Source: Kyrpidia spormannii
Lineage (GTDB): Bacteria; Bacillota; Bacilli; Kyrpidiales; Kyrpidiaceae
NCBI RefSeq assembly: GCF_002804065.1
Contig: NZ_CP024955.1
Location: forward strand, 3,286,001-3,350,000
DNA length: 64,000 bases
Direction: 5' to 3'
This document shows, one piece after another, positions 9,238-20,030 of the stretch. Under the pieces are notes generated by a model. That model ran no database searches and was not told the origin of the DNA. It saw only the letters and a program-made list of their open reading frames with translations. The position numbers were made by a program, and so were the translations under genes. Numbering within the stretch: position 1 is the first letter of the stretch; every line of letters starts with the position of its first letter.

Positions 9238-10383
9238 TTACACCGCGGCATCCCGTTCGATTTTCCATGTAAAATATCGGGTTAACAAGGAGACGGCAAT
9301 GTCGATGGCCCGTTCATCGGGGTTCATGCCGGCGCTGTGCAGCCCCTCGGGGCTGTCGACGCCGAGCCAAAACATAAATCCGGGAATCGTTTCGAGAAAA
9401 TACCCGAAATCTTCGCCCGTCATGGCGGGCTCGCAGGGTATGACCTTCACCCCGCCTTCCCGAGCGGCCCAATCCATGAACTCCCGGGCCAAATCCGGCG
9501 TGTTGTACACCTGCTGGTAGTTCGCTCCGTAGTCGATGGTCGCCCGACAGGAGAACCCCTCTTCAATGCCCCGGACCAGCGCCTCAATCCGCTCTTTCAT
9601 CTGGGAGAGGGACTCTGTGGAAAGCGCCCGGATCGTCCCCTCCAGGCGCGCCCGCTCGGCGATGATGTTCTGCTTCGTCCCGGCCTCCATCCTCCCGATG
9701 GTCACGACCCCCGCATCCAGAGGGTTGAGGTTCCGGGCCACCACGGTCTGCAGTTGAACGAGCAGATGGGCTGCCGCCACCGCCATATCCTTTGCCCGGT
9801 GGGGAAAGGCCGCGTGGCCGCCCTGGCCGATGAGGTCGATAAACAGCTCAGAGGTGCCCGCGAACAGCGTCCCTTCCCGGAGAGCGATAGTCCCCACGGG
9901 ATACTCCGGCGCCACGTGAAGGGCGATGATCCAGTCGGGCTTCCACCGCGAAAACTCCGGACTTTCCCGCATAGGCAGGGCACCTCCCGGCCCCTCTTCG
10001 GCAGGTTGGAACACCACCACCAGATCATCCCGCACAGGGTGGTGTACGAAGTGTTCCACCACTCCCAACGCCACGGTCATGTGGACATCGTGGCCGCAGG
10101 CGTGCATATAACCGGGACGCACAGAACGAAAGGCTAGGCCCGTGGCCTCCTCCACCGGAAGCCCGTCCATGTCCGCCCGGTAGCCAACCACCCGCCTGGG
10201 AGCCGTGCCTTTGATCCGCACCAACACCCCGGTGCGCCACGTCTTCACTTCGATTCGGGAGGCGGGCAGCCGGGCGAGAACATCGAGGATATAGCGCTGG
10301 GTTTCAAACTCCTGAAATCCGGGCTCGGGAATGCGGTGCAGATCCCGGCGGATCGCCTGCAGGTCGAGAGCCCCCGGGGTCAC
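9238..10383 (-). CDS. dapL: N-acetyldiaminopimelate deacetylase
   Basis: Removes the acetyl group from N-acetyl-L,L-diaminopimelate in the acetylase branch of lysine and peptidoglycan precursor synthesis. The 381-residue M20 amidohydrolase shows [10 protein letters not shown], the metal ligands in [21 protein letters not shown] and the late His in GLHSAGM. Its GTG start overlaps the dapH stop by GTGA, so the two are translationally coupled. Family resemblance alone could also fit amidohydrolases such as hippurate hydrolase, but adjacency to dapH makes the diaminopimelate role clear. B. subtilis names the gene ykuR/dapL. Confidence 0.92.
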   Translation of the reverse strand: MTPGALDLQAIRRDLHRIPEPGFQEFETQRYILDVLARLPASRIEVKTWRTGVLVRIKGTAPRRVVGYRADMDGLPVEEATGLAFRSVRPGYMHACGHDVHMTVALGVVEHFVHHPVRDDLVVVFQPAEEGPGGALPMRESPEFSRWKPDWIIALHVAPEYPVGTIALREGTLFAGTSELFIDLIGQGGHAAFPHRAKDMAVAAAHLLVQLQTVVARNLNPLDAGVVTIGRMEAGTKQNIIAERARLEGTIRALSTESLSQMKERIEALVRGIEEGFSCRATIDYGANYQQVYNTPDLAREFMDWAAREGGVKVIPCEPAMTGEDFGYFLETIPGFMFWLGVDSPEGLHSAGMNPDERAIDIAVSLLTRYFTWKIERDAAV

Positions 10384-11081
10384 AGTTGCCGCAGCTCCTG
10401 CTTGATCTCCGTTTTCGCCCGGGTTTGTTCGTCGATCCGCTTGATGACCCGGGCCGGAGTCCCCGCCACCACCGTGTAGGGCGGAACGTCTTCGATCACC
10501 ACCGCGCCGGCCGCCACCACCGCGCCCCGGCCCACCCGGATCCCCTCCAGAATCACGGCGTTCGCCCCGACCACTACATCATCCTCCACCACCACGGGCT
10601 TGGCGGATGGAGGTTCCACCACCCCGGCGATGACGGCACCGGCGCCGATGTGGCAGTTCTTTCCGATGATCCCTCGACCGCCCACCACGGCGTTCATGTC
10701 GATCATCGTACCCTCCCCGATGACCGCCCCAATGTTGATCACCGCGCCCATCATGATCACCGCCCGCTCCCCGATCTCCACCCGCTCCCGGATGATAGCT
10801 CCGGGCTCGATCCGCGCCTGGAGCCCCTTTGTGTCGAGGAGGGGAATCGCGGAATTCCGCCGATCACTTTCCACCACCCAATCGGTGATGCGTTCCCTGT
10901 GGGCAGCCAGCACTTCCCGAAGCTCGTCCCATTCGCCGAACACCACACCGACATCTCCGGAGATAAACGCTTTGGCCCCCGGCCCGAAATCGATTCCATC
11001 CAGCCGTCCTTTCAGGTAAATCTTGACTGGCGTCCGCTTTTTACTGTTCTGGATAAACGCGATGATTTCTTTCGCGTCCAT
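10380..11081 (-). CDS. dapH: Tetrahydrodipicolinate N-acetyltransferase
   Basis: Transfers acetyl from acetyl-CoA to 2,3,4,5-tetrahydrodipicolinate, committing it to diaminopimelate and lysine. The 233-residue product has the DapH N-domain ([21 protein letters not shown]) and then a left-handed beta-helix from about residue 90, made of hexapeptide repeats such as [20 protein letters not shown], with the [19 protein letters not shown] and [11 protein letters not shown] segments. It is first in a two-gene unit with dapL and probably transcribed with the membrane gene upstream, from which it is separated by 6 bases. In Bacillus this pair sits elsewhere, so here it was inserted between glpX and fsa. 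Confidence 0.95.
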   Translation of the reverse strand: MDAKEIIAFIQNSKKRTPVKIYLKGRLDGIDFGPGAKAFISGDVGVVFGEWDELREVLAAHRERITDWVVESDRRNSAIPLLDTKGLQARIEPGAIIRERVEIGERAVIMMGAVINIGAVIGEGTMIDMNAVVGGRGIIGKNCHIGAGAVIAGVVEPPSAKPVVVEDDVVVGANAVILEGIRVGRGAVVAAGAVVIEDVPPYTVVAGTPARVIKRIDEQTRAKTEIKQELRQL

Positions 11082-11087
11082 GTCCGC

Positions 11088-11780
11088 TCACTCTCCTTTA
11101 CCGTCCGGCTGCTCCGTTCGCGGGGCGGACCCCGCCCGCATAACCCCAAGCCAAATAAGGAGGATGCCGACCAGTTCACTGATCGGGAGGAGGGCCGGGT
11201 ACCCGGTCTTGGCCGCCGACCCCGCGGCACTGAGGATAATTGCCCCGAAAGCGATTAAAAGCCCCGAAGGTTGCCGGGTCTCCCACCAAGACCACAGGGG
11301 GCCGACAATCAGGATCACTCCCCCCACCATGGACAAAAGCAAAGGATACCATGCCCGGACCAACCCCGGCATCGCCTCCCCGCCGATGGCCGTTCCCGCC
11401 CCGCGGAATCTGGTCATATCCAGGGGGCCTAAGCTGATGAGCTGCACCAAAAAGACCAGGGACACCACGACCACATACGCGGTGAAGGTCCACTGGGCCC
11501 ATCCCCGGCGGCCCCTTCCCAGCAAATCCACCTCGCCCGCCGCCATAGTCGCCACCAGCACCAAAGCCGCGTAGTAGTAAATTTTATAAATCGCAGAAGT
11601 CCATCCCCAAACCAAGGCGTACCCTTCTCCGAAGGCCGCCACGGTGTAGAGAAGGAACGAGGCCGCCCACCAAAAATGGTGGGCTCCGCCCCGCTTCGCC
11701 CACCGTTTGATCATCGAACCGGCAAGGCCCAGCGACACCACCGCCGCCGCCCACGCCACCCATGCGGTGATCGACAACAC
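11088..11780 (-). CDS. Integral membrane protein of unknown function
   Basis: A 230-residue protein with about seven hydrophobic helices separated by short loops, including AWVAWAAAVVSLGLAGSMI, VVVSLVFLVQLISL and LLLSMVGGVILIVGPLWSW. A basic short C-terminal tail follows the last helix. No catalytic or ligand motif is recognised. It lies six bases upstream of dapH and may be the first gene of that transcript, but nothing in the sequence ties it to lysine synthesis. The general pattern resembles small membrane proteins often found next to cell-envelope or sporulation genes; I cannot name a family. Confidence 0.7.
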   Translation of the reverse strand: MLSITAWVAWAAAVVSLGLAGSMIKRWAKRGGAHHFWWAASFLLYTVAAFGEGYALVWGWTSAIYKIYYYAALVLVATMAAGEVDLLGRGRRGWAQWTFTAYVVVVSLVFLVQLISLGPLDMTRFRGAGTAIGGEAMPGLVRAWYPLLLSMVGGVILIVGPLWSWWETRQPSGLLIAFGAIILSAAGSAAKTGYPALLPISELVGILLIWLGVMRAGSAPRTEQPDGKGE

Positions 11781-11891
11781 CGCCGCCTCCTTTGTGCTGG
11801 ATCCCGTTTCTTTTGTCGGCGCGAACCCGTACCTAAGGCGGAGGCCGCCCCGCCTCGCGGCCGGGGCGAGGAGAGGGGAGTCGGCCGGGAC

Positions 11892-12539
11892 TCAGGGAGT
11901 GGGGCGGTTCCCCCAGTCCGCGAGGAATCGCTCGATGCCGAGGTCGGTCAACGGATGTTTGACCATCCGCTCCAGCACGGTAAAGGGGACCGTGGCAATG
12001 TGAGCCCCGGCCAGGGCGGCTTGGGTCACATGCACGGGATGCCGAATGCTGGCGGCGATGATCTGCGCATCCAGGCCGTGAAGTCGGAAAATCTCCGCCA
12101 CTTCGCGGATAAGGGCGATTCCGTCGTACCCGATATCGTCCAGCCGGCCCACGAAAGGACTCACGTAGGACGCCCCGGCACGGGCGGCCAGAAGGGCCTG
12201 GTTGGTGGAGAAAACCAGCGTCACATTCGTCCGAATCCCTTCTTGGGCAAAGGCGTAGGCCGCTTTCAAACCTTCCGCGGTCATCGGCACCTTGATGACG
12301 ATGTTCGGGGCCACAGCCGCTAGCTTCCGCCCTTCCTCCAGCATACCCTCGGCATCCAGGGAGAGAACCTCCGCACTGATCGGGCCGGTCACCATCCCGG
12401 CGATTTCAACCAGGGTTTCGACAAAATCCCGGCCTTCTTTTGCGATGAGGCTGGGATTGGTGGTCACCCCGGACACCGCCCCCCAGGCGCTGACCCGGCG
12501 GATCTCTTCGACATTCGCACTGTCGATAAACAGCTGCAC
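11892..12539 (-). CDS. fsa: Fructose-6-phosphate aldolase / transaldolase-like protein
   Basis: A 215-residue TalC/FSA-type protein. The barrel shows [29 protein letters not shown], the Schiff-base lysine in [28 protein letters not shown] and SPFVGRLDD. Members cleave fructose 6-phosphate or act as transaldolases; the short form in Bacilli (YwjH) is called transaldolase or FSA by different authors, and sequence alone does not decide. It lies 45 bases downstream of fba on the same strand, the Bacillus order, and is probably co-transcribed with it. Confidence 0.9.
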   Translation of the reverse strand: MQLFIDSANVEEIRRVSAWGAVSGVTTNPSLIAKEGRDFVETLVEIAGMVTGPISAEVLSLDAEGMLEEGRKLAAVAPNIVIKVPMTAEGLKAAYAFAQEGIRTNVTLVFSTNQALLAARAGASYVSPFVGRLDDIGYDGIALIREVAEIFRLHGLDAQIIAASIRHPVHVTQAALAGAHIATVPFTVLERMVKHPLTDLGIERFLADWGNRPTP

Positions 12540-12584
12540 CCGAATCCCCCCTCGATAATGGGCGGCACCGCATCGCCCCGGCGA

Positions 12585-13439
12585 TTACGCTTTGCCGTTA
12601 CTTCCGAACAGGCGAATCTTCGCCTTGACCGTGTCCTTAATGGCTTGGCGGGCGGGCCCCAGGTACTTGCGCGGATCGTAGACTTCCCGGTCCGCGGCGA
12701 AAATCTCCCGAACTTTGGCCGTAAAGGCTTCTTGGTTCTCGGTGTTCACGTTGATCTTGGCGACCCCGAGGCTGATCGCTTTCCGAATATCCTCGTCGGG
12801 AATCCCAGAACCTCCATGGAGGACAAGGGGCAGTTTGCACAGGTCCCGAACGGCGGCCAAACGGTCAAAATCCAGCTGGGGCTTGCCTTTGTACCGGCCA
12901 TGAGCCGATCCGATGGCCGGCGCCAAGGCGTCAATTCCTGTCTCCTCCACCAGCCGCTTGGCTTCCTCGGGGCGCACCAAACTCGCTTCCCGCTCGTCGA
13001 CGGTGAGCTCGTCTTCTGTTCCACCGATCCGCCCCAACTCCCCTTCCACCGACACTCCCAACACTTTACAGGCGTCCACGACCTGCTTGGTCAGGCGAAT
13101 ATTCTCCTCCAAAGGATGATGAGAACCATCAATCATGATGGAGGACCATCCCCGGCGCAAACACTTGAGTACCCACTCGTAGGAACTGCCGTGGTCGAGG
13201 TGAAGCACCACCGGAACCGTGGCATTGCGGGCAGCCGTCAAAGCGATGGCCGCCGTGTAGTCGATGCCCATGTACTTGATGGCCCCTTCACTGGTTCCCA
13301 AGATCACCGGAGACCGTTCCTCTTCGGCGGCCTCCATAATCGCCTGGGTGAACTCCAGGTTGTTGATGTTGAACTGGCCCACCGCGTACCCGTTGCGAAA
13401 CGCGTCGTCCAGCACTTCTTTCAATGTGGCCAGCGGCAC
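12585..13439 (-). CDS. fba: Class II fructose-1,6-bisphosphate aldolase
   Basis: Reversible cleavage of fructose 1,6-bisphosphate to dihydroxyacetone phosphate and glyceraldehyde 3-phosphate in glycolysis and gluconeogenesis. The 284-residue zinc enzyme shows AVGQFNINNLEF, the zinc segment VVLHLDHGSS, IDGSHHPLEEN, SVEGELGRIGG, the late His in LVLHGGSGIPDEDI, and AKINVNTENQ. The GTG at 13439 has GGAGGG upstream; the open frame continues to 13535, but family alignment (opening with MPL in Bacillus) supports this start. A good promoter lies at 13501-13530. Confidence 0.95.
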   Translation of the reverse strand: MPLATLKEVLDDAFRNGYAVGQFNINNLEFTQAIMEAAEEERSPVILGTSEGAIKYMGIDYTAAIALTAARNATVPVVLHLDHGSSYEWVLKCLRRGWSSIMIDGSHHPLEENIRLTKQVVDACKVLGVSVEGELGRIGGTEDELTVDEREASLVRPEEAKRLVEETGIDALAPAIGSAHGRYKGKPQLDFDRLAAVRDLCKLPLVLHGGSGIPDEDIRKAISLGVAKINVNTENQEAFTAKVREIFAADREVYDPRKYLGPARQAIKDTVKAKIRLFGSNGKA

Positions 13440-13500
13440 CGAACATCCCTCCAATGTAAAATATCGTCCAATCCATCGGCAGCCATGCCCGTTCCCTGCC

Positions 13501-13530
13501 ATTATATCACGGGAATTTTTCACCTGTCGC
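13501..13530 (-). promoter_or_regulatory. Sigma-A promoter of fba
   Basis: Perfect TATAAT (13501-13506) with GCGACA (13525-13530) 18 bases upstream on the minus strand. The predicted leader is about 55 bases. Confidence 0.6.
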
Positions 13531-13571
13531 GCCACGGCGAGCCCCGGCGCCGACGTATGTAGGGACGACCT

Positions 13572-13934
13572 TCAGCTCAACTGATCCCTGATCACCTGCC
13601 GGAGTACTTCGATGTCGAAGGGTTTGGTGAAATGCGCCACCACCCCCAACTCATCCGCCTCTCTCACCAGATCGAGTTCGCCGTACGCTGTCATCATGAT
13701 AACCTTCACCGCGGGGTCGATGTCGCGGATGTGGCGCAGGATCTCCAGTCCATCCATCCCCGGAATCTTCATATCGAGGATGATCAGATCCGGCCGCTCA
13801 TCTTGAACAATCTGCAAAGCCCCTGGTCCATTCGCCGCTTGATAAATGCTGTAGCCATCTTGTTCCAATAATTCCTTCAACAGTACTCGGATCCCGAATT
13901 GGTCGTCCACAACTAAAATTTTCTTTGAAGACAC
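13572..13934 (-). CDS. spo0F: Sporulation phosphorelay response regulator Spo0F
   Basis: Single-domain receiver that carries phosphate between sporulation kinases and Spo0B. The 120-residue product has the acidic pocket VVDDQ (Asp10, Asp11), the phospho-acceptor Asp54 in LIILDMKIPGMDG, the switch Thr in MMTAYGELD and the conserved Lys in FTKPFD. No output domain follows. The GTG at 13934 (opening VSSKKILVVDD) has a GGGGGA ribosome binding site; an ATG 24 bases upstream (MSKGGKA) is possible. The location between fba and pyrG is the Bacillus order and supports Spo0F over a CheY-type regulator. Confidence 0.9.
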   Translation of the reverse strand: MSSKKILVVDDQFGIRVLLKELLEQDGYSIYQAANGPGALQIVQDERPDLIILDMKIPGMDGLEILRHIRDIDPAVKVIMMTAYGELDLVREADELGVVAHFTKPFDIEVLRQVIRDQLS

Positions 13935-14074
13935 GGCCTTTCCCCCTTTCGACATCTCCCTCCTCGTCAATATTTCGCTTCTCAACTGTAAAATCCTCCA
14001 TGACACGATTCGACATCACATCTCCTTTTTCGACAATCGTGGTTGGACGAAAACCGGTTCCAATTAATTGTCCG

Positions 14075-14109
14075 AATAAAATATCCCCCTCCCGTTTTGG
14101 GAAGGGGAT
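14075..14109 (-). terminator. Intrinsic terminator of pyrG
   Basis: Minus strand ATCCCCTTCCC pairs with GGGAGGGGGAT around CAAAA-type loop bases (arms 14099-14109 and 14083-14093), then ATTTTATT. It starts 16 bases after the pyrG stop. Confidence 0.8.
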
Positions 14110-14124
14110 AGGGGTTCGGCAAGC

Positions 14125-15762
<1,638 letters not shown>

Positions 15763-15789
15763 TCATCCTCCCAGGCCGCACGGCACAGA

Positions 15790-15813
15790 GAAAAAGCCTG
15801 ATTTGCATCAGGC
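15790..15813 (-). terminator. Intrinsic terminator in the pyrG leader, possible attenuator
   Basis: Minus strand GCCTGAT-GCAA-ATCAGGC followed by TTTTTC. It lies about 30 bases before the pyrG start and 30 bases after a predicted pyrG promoter, so it is more likely a leader attenuator than the rpoE terminator. CTP-dependent poly-G attenuation is established for B. subtilis pyrG; the pyrimidine-rich 5' arm expected for that mechanism is only weakly visible here. Confidence 0.75.
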
Positions 15814-15843
15814 GTCGTCTCAACCGTTTCCCATACTTTACGT

Positions 15844-15872
15844 ATGGTATCCTCTCGCCCCCGCAGCGTCAA
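15844..15872 (-). promoter_or_regulatory. Promoter of pyrG
   Basis: TTGACG (15867-15872) and TACCAT (15844-15849) are separated by 17 bases on the minus strand. It lies just downstream of the rpoE stop, and a GGG run shortly after the -10 is where reiterative G addition could begin. Confidence 0.6.
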
Positions 15873-15889
15873 GTGAAATCGGGCGAAAT

Positions 15890-16393
15890 TCAATAATCAT
15901 CCTCACTGTCTTCAAAGTCCAAGTCATCACTGTCGTCGATCTCGTCGTCATCGGGTTCCAAATCATCCAGTTCCTCGAAGTCGTCCACATCTTCCTCGTC
16001 CACGACCTCATCTTCGGATTCCTCATCCTCGACTTCGTCGATCTCCACCAGTTCGAGATCTTCGTCCTCTTCTTCCTCGTCGTCCACGACCGCGGCCGCC
16101 TTCTTGCCAAGGCTGCGGTCTGCGGTCTTATCGGTGGGATACCAGCGTTTTAATCCCCAAACGTTGCCGCCCAAGTGGATAAACCGCCCGTCCACGTTGA
16201 TATCCGTGAACAAGCGGGCAATGACCTCATCCAGCTCCTCGTCGGAGAGGCCCTTCAATTGCGCCACGTCGGCCAACAAGTCGCGGTAGTGAGCCGGTGT
16301 GCCCCCTTCCCGCAGAACTTCGTACGCCAAGTCGACAAACGACGCTTCTTCCAGACGTTCGGGATCCCACCCCGCCACGGCTTCCCCCGCCAT
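15890..16393 (-). CDS. rpoE: RNA polymerase delta subunit
   Basis: Delta is a Firmicutes-specific RNA polymerase subunit that speeds recycling and tunes initiation selectivity. The 167-residue product has the folded HARE-HTH N-domain (SFVDLAYEVLREGGTP, LFTDINVDGRFIHLGGNVWGL) and, from about residue 100, a long run of Asp and Glu typical of delta. The acidic tail is repetitive, so the opposite strand shows spurious open frames. Position between pyrG and the acyl-CoA dehydrogenase cluster matches Bacillus. Confidence 0.95.
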   Translation of the reverse strand: MAGEAVAGWDPERLEEASFVDLAYEVLREGGTPAHYRDLLADVAQLKGLSDEELDEVIARLFTDINVDGRFIHLGGNVWGLKRWYPTDKTADRSLGKKAAAVVDDEEEEDEDLELVEIDEVEDEESEDEVVDEEDVDDFEELDDLEPDDDEIDDSDDLDFEDSEDDY

Positions 16394-16469
16394 CGGCGAT
16401 CCCCCTTTCCCATCGGAACTCTTGTAACCGAATTCGACGACTGGAACGGTTCACTGCATACAGAAGGGA

Positions 16470-16499
16470 ATTATAACACACCGCCCTCCGCCTTGCCAG
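16470..16499 (-). promoter_or_regulatory. Sigma-A promoter of rpoE
   Basis: Perfect TATAAT (16470-16475) with CTGGCA (16494-16499) 18 bases upstream, minus strand, overlapping the 3' end of the MeaB gene. This separates rpoE from the fatty-acid cluster transcript. Confidence 0.6.
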
Positions 16500-17478
16500 C
16501 GGAAAAGTCCACGGAATGAAGTATCTCGTCCACCACGTCCTCGAGGCCCCGCCTTCCGTTTGCCACTTCTTCCAAAACCCTTTCCCAATCCGGCCGCGCC
16601 GCTTTCCATTGTAGGAAAGCCCCCTGAACTCGGGCTAACACCTGGTCCCACACGGCGTCTTCCACGCGCCGCAACCGCCGTTTTCGGCCTTCCCCGCTCT
16701 CTTCCAAGTAGGTCCGGTGGCGAAGGATTTGTTCCCACAGGTCCTCCACCCCCCGGCCTTCCGATGCCGAAGCAGCGAGCACCGGGGGCCGCCACCCCCG
16801 GCGATGGGCGAGGTCCACCATGTAGCGAATGAGGCGGACCGTCCGATCGGCCCCGGGGAGGTCGGCCTTATTGACTACGAAAATGTCGGCAATCTCCATG
16901 ATCCCCGCCTTGAGCATCTGGACCTGGTCCCCCCCCGCCGGGCCCAGAGCGAGAATGACCGTGTCCACCGCATGAACCACGTCCAGTTCCGACTGCCCGA
17001 CCCCCACGGTCTCGGCGATGACCACATCGTAACCGGCAGCATCGAGAAGATCCAGTACATCTTTCGTTGATCGGGCCAATCCCCCGAGGCGGCCCCGGGT
17101 GCCCATGCTTCGGATAAAAACCCCCGGATCCAAGGCATGATCCACCATTCGAACCCGATCTCCCAGCAGTGCCCCTCCTGTAAACGGACTGGTGGGATCC
17201 ACCGCCACCACCCCGACCCGATGACCCAACCCCCGCAACAACCGGATCAAGCGGTCGGTCAGTGAACTTTTCCCCACCCCCGGGGGCCCCGTCAAACCGA
17301 TTCTGTACGCTCCCCCGGCCACCGGGCGGAGGGCGTTCAGAAGCGCCGCGGCCTCGGGAGCCTCATCCTCCACCCACGTGATCGCCCGGGCGATGGCCCG
17401 GGAATCCCCGGACCTTATCCGTTCAACCCATCGCTCCACACTTTGCGGCACCTTGGACACCCCTCGCCCCGGACTCAA
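16471..17478 (-). CDS. meaB: MeaB/ArgK-type GTPase (methylmalonyl-CoA mutase chaperone family)
   Basis: G3E-family P-loop GTPase. Motifs: Walker [10 protein letters not shown] near residue 64, [20 protein letters not shown], Walker B region [11 protein letters not shown], and the base-recognition VVNKADLPG. Characterised relatives gate and repair B12-dependent acyl-CoA mutases such as methylmalonyl-CoA mutase. No mutase subunit lies in this window, so its partner must be elsewhere. The TTG start at 17478 overlaps the acyl-CoA dehydrogenase stop as TTGA; a GTG at 17460 is an alternative. Last gene of the beta-oxidation cluster. Confidence 0.88.
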   Translation of the reverse strand: MSPGRGVSKVPQSVERWVERIRSGDSRAIARAITWVEDEAPEAAALLNALRPVAGGAYRIGLTGPPGVGKSSLTDRLIRLLRGLGHRVGVVAVDPTSPFTGGALLGDRVRMVDHALDPGVFIRSMGTRGRLGGLARSTKDVLDLLDAAGYDVVIAETVGVGQSELDVVHAVDTVILALGPAGGDQVQMLKAGIMEIADIFVVNKADLPGADRTVRLIRYMVDLAHRRGWRPPVLAASASEGRGVEDLWEQILRHRTYLEESGEGRKRRLRRVEDAVWDQVLARVQGAFLQWKAARPDWERVLEEVANGRRGLEDVVDEILHSVDFSAGKAEGGVL

Positions 17479-18617
17479 TCCCGCAACAGTTCCCTGGCCA
17501 CTACCATGCGCTGAACCTCGTTGGTCCCCTCGTAGATCTGAGTGATCTTCGCATCCCGCATAAACCGTTCCACGGGGTATTCGCGAATATACCCATACCC
17601 GCCGAAGATCTGGACCGCCTCGGTGGTCACGTACATGGCCGTATCGGACGCGTACATCTTCGCCATCGCCGAGGCCTTGCCGTAGGGCAGCCCCCGATCC
17701 TCCAGCCAGGCCGCCTGATAGGTCAGCAGCCGCGCCGCCTCCACCCGGGTGGCCATATCGGCCAGCTTAAACTGAATCGCCTGAAACTGTCCGATGGACT
17801 TGCCGAACTGCTCGCGTTCTTTCGCATGAGCGACGGCGGCCTCCAAGGCACCTTGAGCAATCCCCACCGCCTGGGCGGCGATTCCGTTTCTCCCACCATC
17901 CAGGGTCATCATGGCGATCTTGAATCCGAACCCTTCTTCGCCCAGCCGGTTCTCCGCCGGGACGATGCAATTCTCGAACACCAACTCCATCGTTGGAGAG
18001 GACCTTAAGCCCATTTTCTTTTCTTTTTTGCCAAAATGAAACCCGGGCATCCCTTTTTCTAGGATAAATGCCGAAATTCCCCGGTGGCGCTTTTCCCGGT
18101 CGGTGGTGGCAAATACCACGTAAATATCCGCTTCCCCGCCGTTGGTGATGAAAATTTTGCTCCCGTTCAGTACGTAGTGGTCTCCTTCGCGGACGGCGGT
18201 GGTCCGCAAATTGGCCGCATCGGTGCCCGCTCCGGGTTCGGTCAACCCATAGGCCCCGATCTTCGTCCCTTCAGCCAGGGGGCGCAGATACTTCCGCTTT
18301 TGCTCCTCCGTCCCAAAGCGATAGATGGGCCACGAAGCCAAACTGGTGTGCGCCGAGATGGTCACCCCGGCCGACGCATCTACCCGAGATAGCTCCTCAA
18401 CGGTAATCACGTAGGTCAACATGTCGAGACCGGCGCCGCCGTACTCCTCCGGCCAGGGGATACCCGCCAATCCCAACTCCGCCATCTTGTCAAAAATTCC
18501 TCGATCAAAGCTCTCCTGTTCATCCCGTTCCGCCGCCCCAGGTGCCACCACTTCCTCAGCAAAGGCCCGGACTGCTTCCCTCATCTGTTCTTGTTCCTTG
18601 GTCAGAACAAACTCCAT
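17475..18617 (-). CDS. acdA: Acyl-CoA dehydrogenase (first copy)
   Basis: FAD enzyme that oxidises acyl-CoA to trans-2-enoyl-CoA, passing electrons to electron-transfer flavoprotein. The 380 residues include [13 protein letters not shown] and [15 protein letters not shown] (FAD and substrate region), the middle beta domain, and the C-terminal catalytic base Glu in [13 protein letters not shown]. It belongs to the short/branched chain type. About half identical by eye to its upstream neighbour, so the pair arose by duplication or serves different chain lengths. Separated from it by 19 bases and overlapping the MeaB gene. Confidence 0.93.
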   Translation of the reverse strand: MEFVLTKEQEQMREAVRAFAEEVVAPGAAERDEQESFDRGIFDKMAELGLAGIPWPEEYGGAGLDMLTYVITVEELSRVDASAGVTISAHTSLASWPIYRFGTEEQKRKYLRPLAEGTKIGAYGLTEPGAGTDAANLRTTAVREGDHYVLNGSKIFITNGGEADIYVVFATTDREKRHRGISAFILEKGMPGFHFGKKEKKMGLRSSPTMELVFENCIVPAENRLGEEGFGFKIAMMTLDGGRNGIAAQAVGIAQGALEAAVAHAKEREQFGKSIGQFQAIQFKLADMATRVEAARLLTYQAAWLEDRGLPYGKASAMAKMYASDTAMYVTTEAVQIFGGYGYIREYPVERFMRDAKITQIYEGTNEVQRMVVARELLRD

Positions 18618-18636
18618 CTCTCCATCCCCCTTGCGA

Positions 18637-19785
18637 TCATTGCGCCGACCCGAGCACGTGTTTGGCCACGACCATGCGCTGGATCTGGTTCGTCCCCTCG
18701 TAGATCTGGGTCACTTTCGCATCCCGCATGTAGCGCTCCACGGCGTAATCTTTGATATAGCCGTACCCTCCGTGAAGTTGCACCGCGTCGACAGTCACAC
18801 GCATCGCCGTATCCGAAGCGTACAATTTCGCCATCGCCGCTTCTTTGGCGCAGGGCAGTCCCTTGGCCCGCATGGTCGCCGCCCGGTATACCATTAGCCG
18901 CGCCGCTTCGATCTCTGCAGCCCGGTCCGCGAGGATAAATTGCACCCCCTGAAAATCCCCGATTCTCCGGCCGAATTGTTGTCTCTCCTTGACATAGGCC
19001 CGGGCGAGTTCCAAGGCTCCTTCTGCAATACCCAGAGCTTGCGCGGCAATGCCGATCCGCCCGCCGTCCAACAACGACATGGCTACGCGATACCCCTCCC
19101 CTTCACCGCCGAGGCGAGCACTGTCGGGAACCCGACAATCTTCAAAGATGAGTTCCGTGGTCGCTGACCCATTCAGTCCCATCTTGCGCTCTTTTTTACC
19201 GATAATCAATCCCTGATTGTCCGCTTCGACCAAAAATGCGGTGATCCCCCGCCGCCCGGCTTCGGGGTTGAGATTCGCAAAGACGAGGTACAGATCGGCC
19301 TCGCCGCCATTGGTGATAAATACTTTTCGTCCGTCAATCCGATACCCTCCCGGTTCTCGACGGGCCCGGGTTTGAAGAGAGGCGGCGTCTGAACCCGCCT
19401 GGGGCTCGGTCAAGGCGAAAGCGCCGAGAAGCCGCCCTGAGGCCAACCCCCGGAGGTATTTATCTTTCTGGTCCTCTGAGCCGTGGTATAACACGGACAG
19501 GGCCCCCAAAGAGGTGTGCACCGCCAGGATGACGGCAACCGCCGCGGATACTTTTGCCACCTCCTCGATGGCCAGCACGTAGGAGACAAAATCCGCCCCC
19601 ACGCCTCCCCATTCTTCCGGGATCGGAATCCCGAGAAAGCCAAGATCTGCCATCTTCTGGATGATATCCCGGGGAAACCGGTCTTCTTCGTCGATTTGCG
19701 GGGCCCTGGGGCGAATCACCTCTTCGGCAAACCGCCGAACGGCGTCCCGGATTTCCCGCTGTTCCTCGGTCAGTAAAAGGTTCAT
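18637..19785 (-). CDS. Acyl-CoA dehydrogenase (second copy)
   Basis: Second FAD acyl-CoA dehydrogenase of the cluster, 382 residues. It shows [42 protein letters not shown] and the catalytic Glu in [13 protein letters not shown]. The ATG at 19785 follows GAGGGGGATCGGGC. Upstream, two palindromes (GATTCA-TT-TGAATC and TGAACG-CT-CGTTCA) lie where a fatty-acid repressor could bind. The 245 bases between it and hbd suggest a separate transcription start for acd2-acdA-meaB. Substrate chain length cannot be read from the sequence. Confidence 0.92.
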   Translation of the reverse strand: MNLLLTEEQREIRDAVRRFAEEVIRPRAPQIDEEDRFPRDIIQKMADLGFLGIPIPEEWGGVGADFVSYVLAIEEVAKVSAAVAVILAVHTSLGALSVLYHGSEDQKDKYLRGLASGRLLGAFALTEPQAGSDAASLQTRARREPGGYRIDGRKVFITNGGEADLYLVFANLNPEAGRRGITAFLVEADNQGLIIGKKERKMGLNGSATTELIFEDCRVPDSARLGGEGEGYRVAMSLLDGGRIGIAAQALGIAEGALELARAYVKERQQFGRRIGDFQGVQFILADRAAEIEAARLMVYRAATMRAKGLPCAKEAAMAKLYASDTAMRVTVDAVQLHGGYGYIKDYAVERYMRDAKVTQIYEGTNQIQRMVVAKHVLGSAQ

Positions 19786-19820
19786 GCCCGATCCCCCTCT
19801 CTCTGTAGGTCACATTTTCC

Positions 19821-19834
19821 GATTCATTTGAATC
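19821..19834. promoter_or_regulatory. Palindrome upstream of acd2 (first)
   Basis: GATTCA and TGAATC are perfect inverted arms around TT. It lies 36-49 bases before the acd2 start, next to the second palindrome. It may be an operator or only a chance symmetry. Confidence 0.35.
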
Positions 19835-19839
19835 CTGAC

Positions 19840-19853
19840 TGAACGCTCGTTCA
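19840..19853. promoter_or_regulatory. Operator-like palindrome TGAACGCTCGTTCA upstream of acd2
   Basis: Perfect palindrome with six-base arms around CT, 55-68 bases before the acd2 start. Its AACGnnCGTT core recurs at 24230-24239 before fadF, the other likely transcription start of the beta-oxidation cluster. TetR-type fatty-acid or acyl-CoA repressors use sites of this size. The regulator is not in the window. Confidence 0.55.
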
Positions 19854-20030
19854 CTTTGCCGGTGCAATCGGTTTTTGCGGCCTTCCCGCAGCTGGTTCCC
19901 TACCCTAACAGTCGGAAAAAGGGCGCCCCGGTCCGGGTCCCGGTGGCCCGGAGGTCCCCAGGGTCAGCGGTACCGCCCCGCCGAACCCCGAGGGCCCTCA
20001 AGGTCTGACCGGATCGCATCCCGTTTCAAT

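Noticed and set aside
15838-16153. Plus- and minus-strand open frames over the delta-subunit acidic tail
   Set aside because: They come from the repetitive GAG/GAC composition of rpoE; only the frame with the HARE domain is a credible protein.
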